DNA of 64,000 nucleotides from Planctomycetota bacterium (lineage in GTDB: Bacteria > Planctomycetota > B15-G4 > SIAN01), in NCBI GenBank assembly GCA_028289345.1, contig JANQQL010000042.1, positions 310,001 through 374,000 on the forward strand. The letters run 5' to 3'. The notes beneath the pieces are model-generated. The model ran no database searches. It was not told the origin of the DNA and was given only the letters and a program-made list of their open reading frames with translations. The position numbers and the translations under genes are program-made. Shown here in pieces: positions 1 to 8,563 of this stretch (the stretch's first letter is position 1; each line of letters starts with the position of its first letter).

Positions 1-1
1 A

Positions 2-1291
2 CACGACGCGAACCCGGCAGTTTCCGCTTCAAATCTGGTCGCTCTCACTCTCGACACCACCCGAGCCGATCACTTCGGTGCCTACGGTTACTTCCGCGAC
101 ACGACTCCTCGCATCGATGCCCTGGCGAAGGAGTCCCTGGTGTTCGAGCGTTGCATCGCACCGATGGCGACGACGCTGCCGAGCCATACTTCGTTGATGA
201 CCGCGACCGATCCTCTTGAACACGGGATCGTCGCCAACTTCAAAGATCGAGGCCTGCGATTTCGTCCCTCCCCGCGATTGAAGACCTTGGCCGAGGTGGC
301 CCGAGGCGCCGGCTACCAGACCGGAGCATTTGTCAGCGCCGCGCCGCTCAAGCGCCAGTCGGGCATCGATGCCGGCTTCGATGTTTTCGATGAGCCAGAG
401 GAGGCGGAACGCACCGCCAAGCAAACCAATCGGCGCGTGAAAGAGTGGCTGGCCCAGCTCGAAGACGGCCCGTTCTTTCTGTGGGTCCACTACTTCGATC
501 CGCATCACGGTTACCGACCTCCGGGACAGTTCGCCAGTTTGTATCAGACCGATGCGGCGATGGACCGGTACTTACAAGAGCGCGACTTCGATTCGAAGAT
601 CACTTCGAACCCTCGCCACGACATCAATCGCTATGACGGAGAGATTCGCTTTCTCGACGAGCAGATCGGCCGCCTCCTGGACGAGCTGGAAGCTCGTGGG
701 AAGTGGCAGAACACCGTGCTGTTGATGGTGGCGGATCACGGAGAAGGACTCGGACAGCATGGCGAGCCGGGGCACGGTTCTGTTTGGGAGGAGCAACTCC
801 ACGTGCCCCTACTGATGCGGATCCCTGGAGTCGCCCCGCAGCGGATCTCGACGACCCTCGGCATTCCCGACGTGCTTCCCACCCTTCTCGGGCAAGCGGA
901 GTCTTTGCCGTTTCAGGAGCTTCTGTCCCAATCCTCCGGGGCGGACGTCATGTCCCAAGCGGGAGAAGGCCCCGGGATCCTCAGCTTGGAAGTGCGTAAG
1001 AACGTCGAAGAGGAGGCCCGCGTCGTGCTCACCACCTCGCGTTGGAAGCTGATTCACGATCCTGAGGGCCCGGACGTGTTGTTCGACCGCGAGGCCGACC
1101 CCTTCGAGTTGAAAGACGTTCTCGAGGCCCATCCCGCGGTAGCGGATCGCCTCTCCTCCCAACTGCAGGAGCAACTCGCGACTCAAAGGGAGCGTGGCGC
1201 CGAGTTGCGGCCGTCCGATGCCAGCGAAGAGGCGATGGATCCCGCCTTGTTGGAAGAGCTTCGAGCGCTGGGTTACACCGGAGACGAGTGA
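2..1291 (+). CDS. Sulfatase-like hydrolase (alkaline phosphatase superfamily), 5' end cut by window
   Basis: The frame is open from base 2, so the N-terminus lies outside the window. The visible start reads LDTTRADHFGAYGY, the metal-binding opening motif of sulfatases, followed by TPRIDALAKE. Further metal-site motifs are DGEIRFLDEQIG and VADHGEGLGQHGEPGHG. The position that is Cys or Ser in formylglycine sulfatases (C/S-x-P-x-R) reads TLPSH, so formylglycine conversion cannot occur. A Thr nucleophile, as in related phospho-transferring members, is more likely. The C-terminus ends in ALGYTGDE, a tail commonly seen in this subfamily. The stop lies 25 nt from the convergent membrane-protein gene. 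A second protein of the same subgroup is at 33953. The superfamily is secure; the substrate is unknown. Confidence 0.85.
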   Translation, partial: HDANPAVSASNLVALTLDTTRADHFGAYGYFRDTTPRIDALAKESLVFERCIAPMATTLPSHTSLMTATDPLEHGIVANFKDRGLRFRPSPRLKTLAEVARGAGYQTGAFVSAAPLKRQSGIDAGFDVFDEPEEAERTAKQTNRRVKEWLAQLEDGPFFLWVHYFDPHHGYRPPGQFASLYQTDAAMDRYLQERDFDSKITSNPRHDINRYDGEIRFLDEQIGRLLDELEARGKWQNTVLLMVADHGEGLGQHGEPGHGSVWEEQLHVPLLMRIPGVAPQRISTTLGIPDVLPTLLGQAESLPFQELLSQSSGADVMSQAGEGPGILSLEVRKNVEEEARVVLTTSRWKLIHDPEGPDVLFDREADPFELKDVLEAHPAVADRLSSQLQEQLATQRERGAELRPSDASEEAMDPALLEELRALGYTGDE

Positions 1292-1316
1292 GCGGGCGCC
1301 CGCGAGCCAAACCGCT

Positions 1317-3329
1317 TCACTCCGACGATCCCGTGCGGGGACTGCGAATCCAGGTCTCGTAACGCTTGTCCGAGTCGAGTTTCTGGAAGCCCTGATCGTG
1401 GAGAATCCTGCGCAGCGCGACAGCGGTGGGAATGCCGGTTCGCAAGCAGACCGCGGCCAGATCGTATTCGCGGATCCCTTTCTTCAGCAACGTCGGAGGG
1501 TGGCTCCCGGCGCCTGACACCAACGCCACCAAGCCATGGCGGCGTTCCACATCTCGAGGTTCCAAGTGCCGTGCTTGGATGTCCAAGTACATGGTTCGCG
1601 ACACGAGAGGGAACGGGTGGTGATGAAGAGTCGTGATCCAGGTCGAGACTTCGACCGGAGTGAGAACCATGTTGCCGGGACCGACCGCTTGGGTGATTTG
1701 CTCGGCCACTTCGAACTCACGCGGCGCGACTTTGAGACCGAGGAACTCGAGGTGCTTGCGGTTGGCGTCCGAAAATGTCGGGGTTTCGGGAATGAAGATG
1801 AGGAATCCCACGAGGCAGGCCAGAGCGAGAGCACCACGAAAGGCCAGGGGAACCGCCCGCCACGACCAGAAGGAGATCAGGGTGACTCCCAGCAGCACCG
1901 GCACCGGCAGTACCCAGAAGACTCTCCAGTAGGTGACCTCTCCGGTGATGTTCCGCGCGACCCAAGGAGCCGCCCATGGATTCAGTAGGGTCAGCGTGAT
2001 CGTCAGGGAAAGAACCAGCCAGAACCTTCGGGCGAACCCGCTCACCACCGCCCAGCCGAACAGAACCGCAAACAGTGACGTCACCGACAGCAGCTTGCCG
2101 CTCATCACCAGTCGCCAGGTGTCCGGCACCAAGGTCGAAGCTGATTCCTCGGTCAGGATGGTCTGTAGCTCGGCCACGGAGTCCGCGCGAAGGAACAGGG
2201 CGACGACAATCACGTAGGCCGAAGACAGCACGCCGAGTCCGAGCGAAGCAACCCCGCTCCGCGTCCAAGGAATCGCCCCGAGCAGAGCTAGCCCCGCGAT
2301 CAGAGGGGCGGCCCAAAGGGCGGTCGAGGTCATCCCGATTGCCGCGATCTGACCGGCGGTCAGCATCCACCAATCGCGAGGATTGCGAAATCTCGCAAAG
2401 CGAACCCCATGGGTGATCAACAGTGGCAGAACGATGATGAGGAACGCCGTCTTGCCTTCCTGCAGACGCAGGATGGTGTGGTTGGCAAAGTGTCGCTTGC
2501 CATCGCCGACGAAGATCATCACCGCCAAGACCGAAACCAAGGCAAGAAACCAGCGATCGGAGAACAGGGTCTTCATCCAGCGTGCGTGGGCGAACACGAA
2601 GAACAGCGCCAGGAGCGCGGGCAGCACCAGGTGGGTTGCTTGCAAGGCGGTGCACGGAGTGAGGAAGGCGATCGCGGCGGCCAGGAGCTCGAACGAGTTG
2701 ACTTTGTACACCGAGTACATGATCGGGAGGTCGGCGATTCCGTGCAGAGTGTCGAACTGGAGAATCGGGGAAGTCGGATGGTCCACGGCCGCCACGGCGA
2801 TGTTGACGTAGTAGGCGTCGTCGGCGGACCAGCGGTGGACGAACAAGGGGATCGCGGCGACGGCAAGAGCGATGACCCACAGCACGGTCTCGCGTACCAA
2901 CGATGGCTCGGGACTTCCTGGATCGAGGATGGGACGGCGGTCCGAGAGAAGCGCCCCCACGAAGACCAGGACGGTCCCCATCCAGATCCAGGAATAGGAC
3001 ATGCCGAGGCTGGCGAGGGTGGTCAGCATTCCCGCGCTGACCACGCCCAAGATCACGACGGACCGATCCGGGCTTGGCGCTTCCCACGGCTCCGGGACGT
3101 TGGCCCAGGCCGTGGTCACTCGCGACTGACGCCGTTTGCGTTGCCACCAGGCGAAGCCGATCCCCGCGACGAGGGTGACGAACGCCGCTCCCAGAAGGTG
3201 GTGGAACGTTCCTCGAAAGTACACCACGCCGTGACACAGCAGCGTCCACACCGTGTACGCGATCAGAAAGGCGTCGCAGCAACGCTCACTGCGCGAGGAC
3301 TCGAAGGATGACGGTGACCCGTTCGTCAT
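1317..3329 (-). CDS. Multi-pass membrane protein, DUF6077/GT-C-like
   Basis: A 670-residue protein with roughly 12-14 hydrophobic segments and a soluble C-terminal part of about 150 residues. After the third hydrophobic block it has HRWSADDAYYVNIAVAAVD, an acidic pair in the place where GT-C glycosyltransferases carry a catalytic DxD-like motif, then an HGIADLP stretch. This layout resembles DUF6077 membrane proteins; that family assignment is from memory of the pattern and is tentative. I placed the start at 3329 because the ATG overlaps the TGA of the upstream histidine kinase (ATGA), implying translational coupling. A longer in-frame start at 3428 would lie inside the kinase gene and lacks a reason. 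Probable role: transfer or export of a lipid-linked sugar at the cytoplasmic membrane; unproven. Confidence 0.6.
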   Translation of the reverse strand: MTNGSPSSFESSRSERCCDAFLIAYTVWTLLCHGVVYFRGTFHHLLGAAFVTLVAGIGFAWWQRKRRQSRVTTAWANVPEPWEAPSPDRSVVILGVVSAGMLTTLASLGMSYSWIWMGTVLVFVGALLSDRRPILDPGSPEPSLVRETVLWVIALAVAAIPLFVHRWSADDAYYVNIAVAAVDHPTSPILQFDTLHGIADLPIMYSVYKVNSFELLAAAIAFLTPCTALQATHLVLPALLALFFVFAHARWMKTLFSDRWFLALVSVLAVMIFVGDGKRHFANHTILRLQEGKTAFLIIVLPLLITHGVRFARFRNPRDWWMLTAGQIAAIGMTSTALWAAPLIAGLALLGAIPWTRSGVASLGLGVLSSAYVIVVALFLRADSVAELQTILTEESASTLVPDTWRLVMSGKLLSVTSLFAVLFGWAVVSGFARRFWLVLSLTITLTLLNPWAAPWVARNITGEVTYWRVFWVLPVPVLLGVTLISFWSWRAVPLAFRGALALACLVGFLIFIPETPTFSDANRKHLEFLGLKVAPREFEVAEQITQAVGPGNMVLTPVEVSTWITTLHHHPFPLVSRTMYLDIQARHLEPRDVERRHGLVALVSGAGSHPPTLLKKGIREYDLAAVCLRTGIPTAVALRRILHDQGFQKLDSDKRYETWIRSPRTGSSE

Positions 3330-4489
3330 GTGACCGGATTGTCTGTCATCGAGGCCGCGATGGCGTCCAGGGGAAGGAAAATCTCGAAAGTGGTTCGTTT
3401 GTGGGGAGCCGAGAGGACTCGCAGCCATCCCCCGTGGGCTTCGATGTGCTTGCGACTGATGGGCAGGCCAAGGCCCGTCCCGCGGGTCTTGGTGGTGAAG
3501 AACGGGTCGAAGATCTTGTCCTTCACCTCGTCCTCGATGCCCGGCCCGTTGTCGGTGATCGTGACGGCCACTCCTCGGGGACCAGGTTTCACCGCCAGGA
3601 TCAGCTCCCCTTGCTCCTCCTGGCGCAGCGCGTCGGCCGCGTTCGTGATCAAGTTGAAGAACACGTCTTCCATCATGGAAGGATCCACGTACACCGTGGC
3701 TTCGTCGTCCAGATACTGGATGACCTTCACGTTGCCAAGGTTGCCGGAGTCCTGGACGAGGGAGAGCACCCGGGTCAGAAGGTTGACCAGATCGGTCTGT
3801 TGCCGATCCACCGGGCGGTGGCGCGCGAACGTCAGCAGATCGTCAATGATCCGGTCCAGGCGAAAGATCTGGCGTTGAATCTCGTCGTGGAGCTCGCCGT
3901 GAGGGTGGCCCGTTTCGAGAGTGTCGCGCAGCACCGAGAGGGCAGTGCTAATTCCGGTCAGCGGGTTTTTCACTTCGTGAGCAATGCGCGCCGCGAACTC
4001 ACCGATCCCTGCCAAAGTACGCGCCCGGACGAGTTCGTCCTCCATGCGTTTGCGCGCGGTGATGTCGCGCAGAATCGCGGTGGCACCCAGGAGCTTCCCG
4101 TCCGAGTCCAACAGCCGCATGCGAGTCAGGAGCACGTGCACTTCCTTGCCCTGGCCGGTGATGCGACGAGTTTCATAGTCGCGCAAGAACCCTTTGCGCT
4201 CGGTTTCTTCGATGAGCCGAGTGACCTCGCCCCGCTCCTTGAGGTCGTCCGGAATCATGAAATCGAAGTGTCGGCCCAGAACCTCGGCCGCCGGGTAACC
4301 GAGAAGCTCCTCCGCGCCCTGGTTCCACGAGGTGATGCGTCCTTGGGGGTCGAGGGACAGCACCGCGTCCCGAGAAATCTCCTGCATGATGGTGAGCAAG
4401 AGCTGGTCGGTCAGGGGAGCGTCCGGCCGGGGGGCGGGGTCTCCGGCCGGGGAGGAGTCGTGGGGAGGCGGCGGCGTCGGGTGGTCCAT
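3326..4489 (-). CDS. PAS-domain sensor histidine kinase, NtrB-like
   Basis: A 387-residue soluble kinase with no membrane segment. A Pro-rich start (about residues 1-25) is followed by a PAS domain (about 27-150, with WNQGAEELLGYPAAEV), a HisKA helix with His171 in AHEVKNPLTG, and a HATPase domain with an N-box (NLITNAADAL, about 279-288), a G1 box DNGPGI and a G2 box GTGLGL. The divergently transcribed gene 264 nt away encodes an NtrC-type regulator, so this is the likely cognate kinase. It would sense an internal signal through PAS and phosphorylate Asp60 of that regulator. Its stop overlaps the start of the downstream membrane protein. The kinase assignment is firm; the signal is unknown. 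Confidence 0.9.
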   Translation of the reverse strand: MDHPTPPPPHDSSPAGDPAPRPDAPLTDQLLLTIMQEISRDAVLSLDPQGRITSWNQGAEELLGYPAAEVLGRHFDFMIPDDLKERGEVTRLIEETERKGFLRDYETRRITGQGKEVHVLLTRMRLLDSDGKLLGATAILRDITARKRMEDELVRARTLAGIGEFAARIAHEVKNPLTGISTALSVLRDTLETGHPHGELHDEIQRQIFRLDRIIDDLLTFARHRPVDRQQTDLVNLLTRVLSLVQDSGNLGNVKVIQYLDDEATVYVDPSMMEDVFFNLITNAADALRQEEQGELILAVKPGPRGVAVTITDNGPGIEDEVKDKIFDPFFTTKTRGTGLGLPISRKHIEAHGGWLRVLSAPHKRTTFEIFLPLDAIAASMTDNPVT

Positions 4490-4577
4490 GAAGGAAAGCT
4501 TGGGGCTGAAAGGAATCCGCGGAGCCAGTTGGGGCGAAGTGTAGCGGGACCGGCGGGTGAACTGCCCAGGAGCCTGG

Positions 4578-4593
4578 TTGGCACCCGGGTTGC
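4578..4593 (+). promoter_or_regulatory. Predicted sigma-54 (-24/-12) promoter
   Basis: TTGGCACCCGGGTTGC matches the RpoN consensus TGGCAC-N5-TTGC with the required GG-N10-GC spacing (GG at 4580-4581, GC at 4592-4593). It points toward the NtrC-type regulator at 4753 and would give a leader of about 150 nt. It lies between the divergent kinase and regulator genes. This is a sequence match only. Sigma-54 promoters also need an upstream enhancer, which would fall near the kinase start and was not identified. Confidence 0.6.
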
Positions 4594-4686
4594 CTGAATC
4601 TGGAGGATTCCAGAGGGAACTGCCCCCACGGTCTTATTGCAAACCTTGACTGAATCAAGAGTTATGGGCGCCCAGACACCCCCGAG

Positions 4687-4710
4687 TGACCGCGGAATAA
4701 TTCGCGGTCA
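4687..4710. promoter_or_regulatory. Inverted repeat in leader of the NtrC-type gene
   Basis: Perfect 8-bp arms TGACCGCG (4687-4694) and CGCGGTCA (4703-4710) surround an AT-rich 8-nt centre, 42 nt before the GTG start at 4753. A second, smaller repeat CTTGA-CTGAA-TCAAG lies at 4645-4659. Either could be an operator or an enhancer site for the adjacent regulator, or an RNA hairpin in the leader. Confidence 0.4.
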
Positions 4711-4752
4711 GGATGGCGCTTCGACGAACTTTCCGCTCACCGGGAGGGAGCT

Positions 4753-6195
4753 GTGAACGAAACCGCTGAACCTCGCCGTCGCACCATCCTCGTCGTCGAC
4801 GATGAGAAGTTGATCCGCTGGTCTCTAAAAGAGCGCTTAGAGCGCGAGGGGTACCAGGTCCGAGAGGCCGTCGACGGGAAGACCGCGTTGCAGCACCTCC
4901 AGCATGGAGACATCGAGCTATTGCTCCTCGACTTCCGGCTTCCCGACATGGACGGCCTGGAGATCTTGAAGGTGGCCAAGGGACGCAAGCCGTCTCCCGC
5001 GGTCATCCTGATGACCGCCTATGGCAGCATTCAAAACGCGGTCGAGGCCATGCGTCACGGAGCCTACGACTACATCAAGAAGCCGTTCAACTTGGACGAG
5101 TTGGTCCTCGAAGTCGGCAAAGCCATGGAGACCGTGATGCTGCGGGCGGAAGTTTCCCGCTACCGGTCTCGTGATCGAGCCAAGTTCCGCATCGACAATC
5201 TGGTGGGCTCGTCCCCCCAGACCGAAGAGCTGCGTCGCTTGGTCAAGCGGATTGCTGCTTCTGGGGCGAAGACGATTCTCCTCAATGGCGAGACGGGAAC
5301 GGGCAAGGGGCTGGCGGCGCGGGCCATTCACTACGAAAGCGAGCAGTCCCAGCAGCCATTCATGAACATCACCTGCACCGCGCTGCCGGAAACGCTCCTG
5401 GAGAGTGAACTGTTCGGGCACGAAAAAGGTGCCTTCACCGACGCCCGCAACATGAAGAAGGGGCTCCTGGAACTGGCCCACAGCGGTACGGTGTTCCTGG
5501 ACGAAGTCGGAGACATGCCGCTGAGCTTGCAAGGCAAGCTGCTGACGTTCCTGGAAGAGAAAACCTTCCGCCGTCTGGGGGGCACCCGAGACATTTCCGT
5601 GGACGCCCGCATTATCGCGGCGACCAACCGAGACTTGAAGAAAGCGGTGGAGGACGGCAGCTTCCGGGCCGATCTCTACTACCGACTCAACGTGATTCCT
5701 GTGAAGATTCCTCCGCTGGAAGAGCGGCGCGACGACATCCAGGATCTGATTGAGCACTTCGTGAACCTCTACAACGAGGAATTCAAGAAGTCGATCACGG
5801 GCTTCGACGACCAGGCGATGGAGGCGTTGCTGAGCTACTCCTGGCCCGGGAACATCCGCGAGTTGAAGAACGCGCTGGAGCGTGCCATCCTATTGAGCGA
5901 GTCACCGCTTCTGCGCTTGGACGATCTGCCCTACGAGATTCGCGAAGGGGCGAGCGCTCCCGAGCAAGTGGAAGAGGGGGGACGGATTACCCCGTTCGCC
6001 TTGCCAAGAGAGGGCATCAATCTGGAAGACGTGCGCAAGGACCTGCTGGCTCAGGCGTTGCGTCAATCTCGTGGCAACAAGACCGGGGCCGGAAAGCTGC
6101 TCGGCTTGAATCGTGACCAGGTGCGCTACTGGATGCGCAAGTATCACTTGCCGGATCCGTGGCAGCTTGCTTCGGAAGAAGCAATCGGGAGCTGA
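4753..6195 (+). CDS. NtrC-family sigma-54-dependent response regulator
   Basis: 480 residues in the classical three-part order. The receiver has Asp16-Asp17, phosphoacceptor Asp60 in LLLLDFRLPD, and Lys109 or Lys110 in YIKKPF. The AAA+ domain has Walker A GETGTGKG at 179-186 and a Walker B FLDE near 250. A Fis-type helix-turn-helix lies at about 435-470 (GNKTGAGKLLGLNRDQVRYW). The sigma-54 contact loop reads GAFTDA (226-231) instead of GAFTGA. The GTG start at 4753 is preceded by GGGAGGGAG at 4742-4750. Divergent from the PAS kinase at 3326-4489, its probable partner, and behind a putative sigma-54 promoter, suggesting autoactivation. The GH57 gene begins 10 nt after the stop and may be cotranscribed. 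Confidence 0.93.
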   Translation: MNETAEPRRRTILVVDDEKLIRWSLKERLEREGYQVREAVDGKTALQHLQHGDIELLLLDFRLPDMDGLEILKVAKGRKPSPAVILMTAYGSIQNAVEAMRHGAYDYIKKPFNLDELVLEVGKAMETVMLRAEVSRYRSRDRAKFRIDNLVGSSPQTEELRRLVKRIAASGAKTILLNGETGTGKGLAARAIHYESEQSQQPFMNITCTALPETLLESELFGHEKGAFTDARNMKKGLLELAHSGTVFLDEVGDMPLSLQGKLLTFLEEKTFRRLGGTRDISVDARIIAATNRDLKKAVEDGSFRADLYYRLNVIPVKIPPLEERRDDIQDLIEHFVNLYNEEFKKSITGFDDQAMEALLSYSWPGNIRELKNALERAILLSESPLLRLDDLPYEIREGASAPEQVEEGGRITPFALPREGINLEDVRKDLLAQALRQSRGNKTGAGKLLGLNRDQVRYWMRKYHLPDPWQLASEEAIGS

Positions 6196-6204
6196 CAACC
6201 CGCG

Positions 6205-8181
6205 TTGGCGGAAAACCTCGACGTCGCATTCCTCTGGCACTTTCACCAGCCTTCCTATCGAAGGCCGGGAGCAGGCACGCCGACCCTCCCCTGGGTGCGA
6301 TTGCATGCGGCGCGTGGTTACACCGACATGCTGGCGCTCTTGGAAGAGATGCCGGAGGTTCGTGTCACGTTGAACGTGACCCCGGTCCTTGCCGAGCAGC
6401 TCGAGGCAGCGGCCCAGGGACTCGAAGACGACTGGCTGGCGGTGTGTCGCCGGAATCCGCAAACTTGGGATCCCGTCGAGCGAACGCGGATGGTCCCGTT
6501 GTTGCTCCAAGCTCCGCGCAAGCACATGGTCGATCCGCTGCCGCGCTTTCGCGAGCTCGTGGAACGTGCCGAAGCCGAGGGCGCCGAATCCTTCTCGGAT
6601 CAGGACCTGCTCGACCTCGTCGTCGTGTTCCACCTCGGCTGGTGCGGCTGGCATTTGCGTCGCGATCCACGTTTGCAAGCACTGCTCGAGCAAGGACGAG
6701 ACTTTCGACCCGAGCAAAGAGACGAATTGTTGGCCCGGATGCACCGGGAGCTGAGCACACTCCTGGATCGCGCGGCGCGATTGGGTCAAGAAAGCAGGGT
6801 GGAGCTTTCGTCCACCCCCTATGGCCATCCCATCCTCCCTCTGTTGATCGACCTCGACTCGCGGAACCATGCGGCCGAAGGCAGCGGAGAAGAGCCGTTT
6901 CGATTTGCGTGGCCGGAGGATGCCCGAGACCACGTCACTCGTGCAAAACAGTCCCACCAACGCTGGTTCCAGAAACCGCCGAGCGGAATGTGGCCGGCCG
7001 AAGGATCTGTCAGCGAAGCTGCCGCCGACTTGTTCGCGGAGTCCGGCGTGTCTTGGATCGCGACCGACGAAGCGATTCTGAAACAGACCCTGGGACACGA
7101 TCAGCGGCAGGAAATCTACCGAGCTCATCGTTGGCGGGGCGCATCGACGAAAGGGGACTCGTCACTCGCCGGTGCCCCGCGAACCGGCGAAGGCAGCGAA
7201 CTTTGCATCTTGTTTCGCGATCAACACCTGTCGGACTTGATCGGATTTGACTACCAGCACCGCAGCGCCGAGGACGCCGTTGATCATTTCTGTGGCGAGC
7301 TGGATCGAATTCGCCAAGAGTCGACTCTCGAACAACCCATGGTGGCGGTGATTCTGGACGGAGAAAACCCGTGGGAGCATTACGAAGGCGCTGGTGAGCC
7401 GTTCCTCCGGACTCTCTATGGTCGCTTGGCGGCGGACACTCGTTTCCGACTGTCGACCGTGAGTGACGTGGTCGAGCGTCACGATGAGAACGCTCCTCGT
7501 TTGCCGAGCCTCGCGTCCGGCTCCTGGATCCATGGCAACTTCTCCACCTGGGCCGGGCACGAAGAAAAGCGCTTCGCTTGGAGTTTGCTCGCCAAGCTGC
7601 GACAGCATGCCGGCAATCGACGGTTGGACGAAATGCCAGCCGAGCTTGCAGAGAGTTTGCGGACGTTGGAGTCGAGCGATTGGTACTGGTGGCTCGGGGA
7701 AGATCATCCAACGCCGGGCGCGGCTGCGTTCGACGAACTTTTCTTGGCCCATCTGCGCGCCGGATACCGATGCCTGGGGTTGCCGGTCCCCGCGCTGAGT
7801 TCCCTGCGTTTTCATCACGACACCTTGCCGACGGCGCCACCGGAGTCTTTGGTCGCAGAGGGCATTCCTGGGACGCTGCGAGGGGTGTTCGAAGTCCCGA
7901 ACCTCGGCGGTTCGATGAGCCGCGGAGACGCGGCGGTCACTCTGGCCTTCACGACCGATGATCACGGTGTTCGCCTGTTCTGGGCGGGGCCGGGGGGCGG
8001 TTCCGGTCTGATGCTGGTGGGAGTCGATGGCGAGCGGCGCGAACTCGAGTCGCCGCCCGACCAATCGTGGTGGGACGTGCCCTGGCCGAAAGGCTCCACC
8101 TGGGTTCGCCTGCGGGTGCGTCTTCCGGGAGACCCGGTGACCGATTGGCCAAACCGAGGCGCTTTGCGCATCGACCGCTGA
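6205..8181 (+). CDS. GH57 family glycoside hydrolase (alpha-amylase-like)
   Basis: 658 residues, cytoplasmic (no signal peptide). The GH57 barrel opens with FLWHFHQPSYR. The putative nucleophile is Glu266 in GMWPAEGSVSE and the acid/base is Asp385 in ILDGENPWEHY, both at GH57 conserved regions. The C-terminal part (about 510-658) holds the helical domain and a beta-rich tail. I took the TTG at 6205, 10 nt after the regulator stop, with CGGGAG upstream; MAENLDVAFLWHFHQP is the expected start for the family. It acts on alpha-1,4-glucans, and together with the GH57 genes at 13607 and 15814 and glgC it belongs to glycogen or maltodextrin metabolism. Exact specificity within GH57 (amylase, amylopullulanase-type) is not decided by sequence. 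Confidence 0.88.
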   Translation: MAENLDVAFLWHFHQPSYRRPGAGTPTLPWVRLHAARGYTDMLALLEEMPEVRVTLNVTPVLAEQLEAAAQGLEDDWLAVCRRNPQTWDPVERTRMVPLLLQAPRKHMVDPLPRFRELVERAEAEGAESFSDQDLLDLVVVFHLGWCGWHLRRDPRLQALLEQGRDFRPEQRDELLARMHRELSTLLDRAARLGQESRVELSSTPYGHPILPLLIDLDSRNHAAEGSGEEPFRFAWPEDARDHVTRAKQSHQRWFQKPPSGMWPAEGSVSEAAADLFAESGVSWIATDEAILKQTLGHDQRQEIYRAHRWRGASTKGDSSLAGAPRTGEGSELCILFRDQHLSDLIGFDYQHRSAEDAVDHFCGELDRIRQESTLEQPMVAVILDGENPWEHYEGAGEPFLRTLYGRLAADTRFRLSTVSDVVERHDENAPRLPSLASGSWIHGNFSTWAGHEEKRFAWSLLAKLRQHAGNRRLDEMPAELAESLRTLESSDWYWWLGEDHPTPGAAAFDELFLAHLRAGYRCLGLPVPALSSLRFHHDTLPTAPPESLVAEGIPGTLRGVFEVPNLGGSMSRGDAAVTLAFTTDDHGVRLFWAGPGGGSGLMLVGVDGERRELESPPDQSWWDVPWPKGSTWVRLRVRLPGDPVTDWPNRGALRIDR

Positions 8182-8563
8182 GGCTTTCCTCGCCAGGGCG
8201 AGCAGGCCGGCGAAACCCTTTCGGCCTCCGATCGAGCCATTCGCCTCCGTTTTCGTCCTCGAGTCTTCGAGGAATCCACCGACTCGCCTGCGGTCCGGTT
8301 CCTCGACGCAGACGAGAATCTCTCGACGGTCGGCCGGAGCCCTCTTCCCCGCCTGCGAGGCGAGGGGCACACCGAGGTCGAAATCAGAACTCTGTCTTGT
8401 TGACTCCCTCCTGGCGCGGTCCTCGGCGCGGTCCTCGGCGCGGTCCTCGCGGCGACCGCAGTTGGAATCGCCCGATTGCCGGAGCGTTGCTGCCGCCCGA
8501 CTTTTTTGCAAGAAACCGCGAAAAGGTCGCCCCACCACGGTGCCATAGTTGGTGGGGAAGCCC
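8182..8563. other. Gene-free stretch with a short tandem repeat
   Basis: About 380 bases between the GH57 gene and the ECF sigma gene. Open frames here lack a convincing start, ribosome site or protein-like composition. The only structure seen is the triple 12-bp repeat at 8413-8448. It presumably carries the promoter of the sigma-kinase operon; no clear -35/-10 pair was recognised. Confidence 0.5.
8413..8448. repeat. 12-bp tandem repeat, three perfect copies
   Basis: GGCGCGGTCCTC is repeated exactly three times (8413-8424, 8425-8436, 8437-8448) in the non-coding region upstream of the ECF sigma factor. Its length, a multiple of three, would keep frame if translated, but no gene is supported here. 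Confidence 0.85.
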
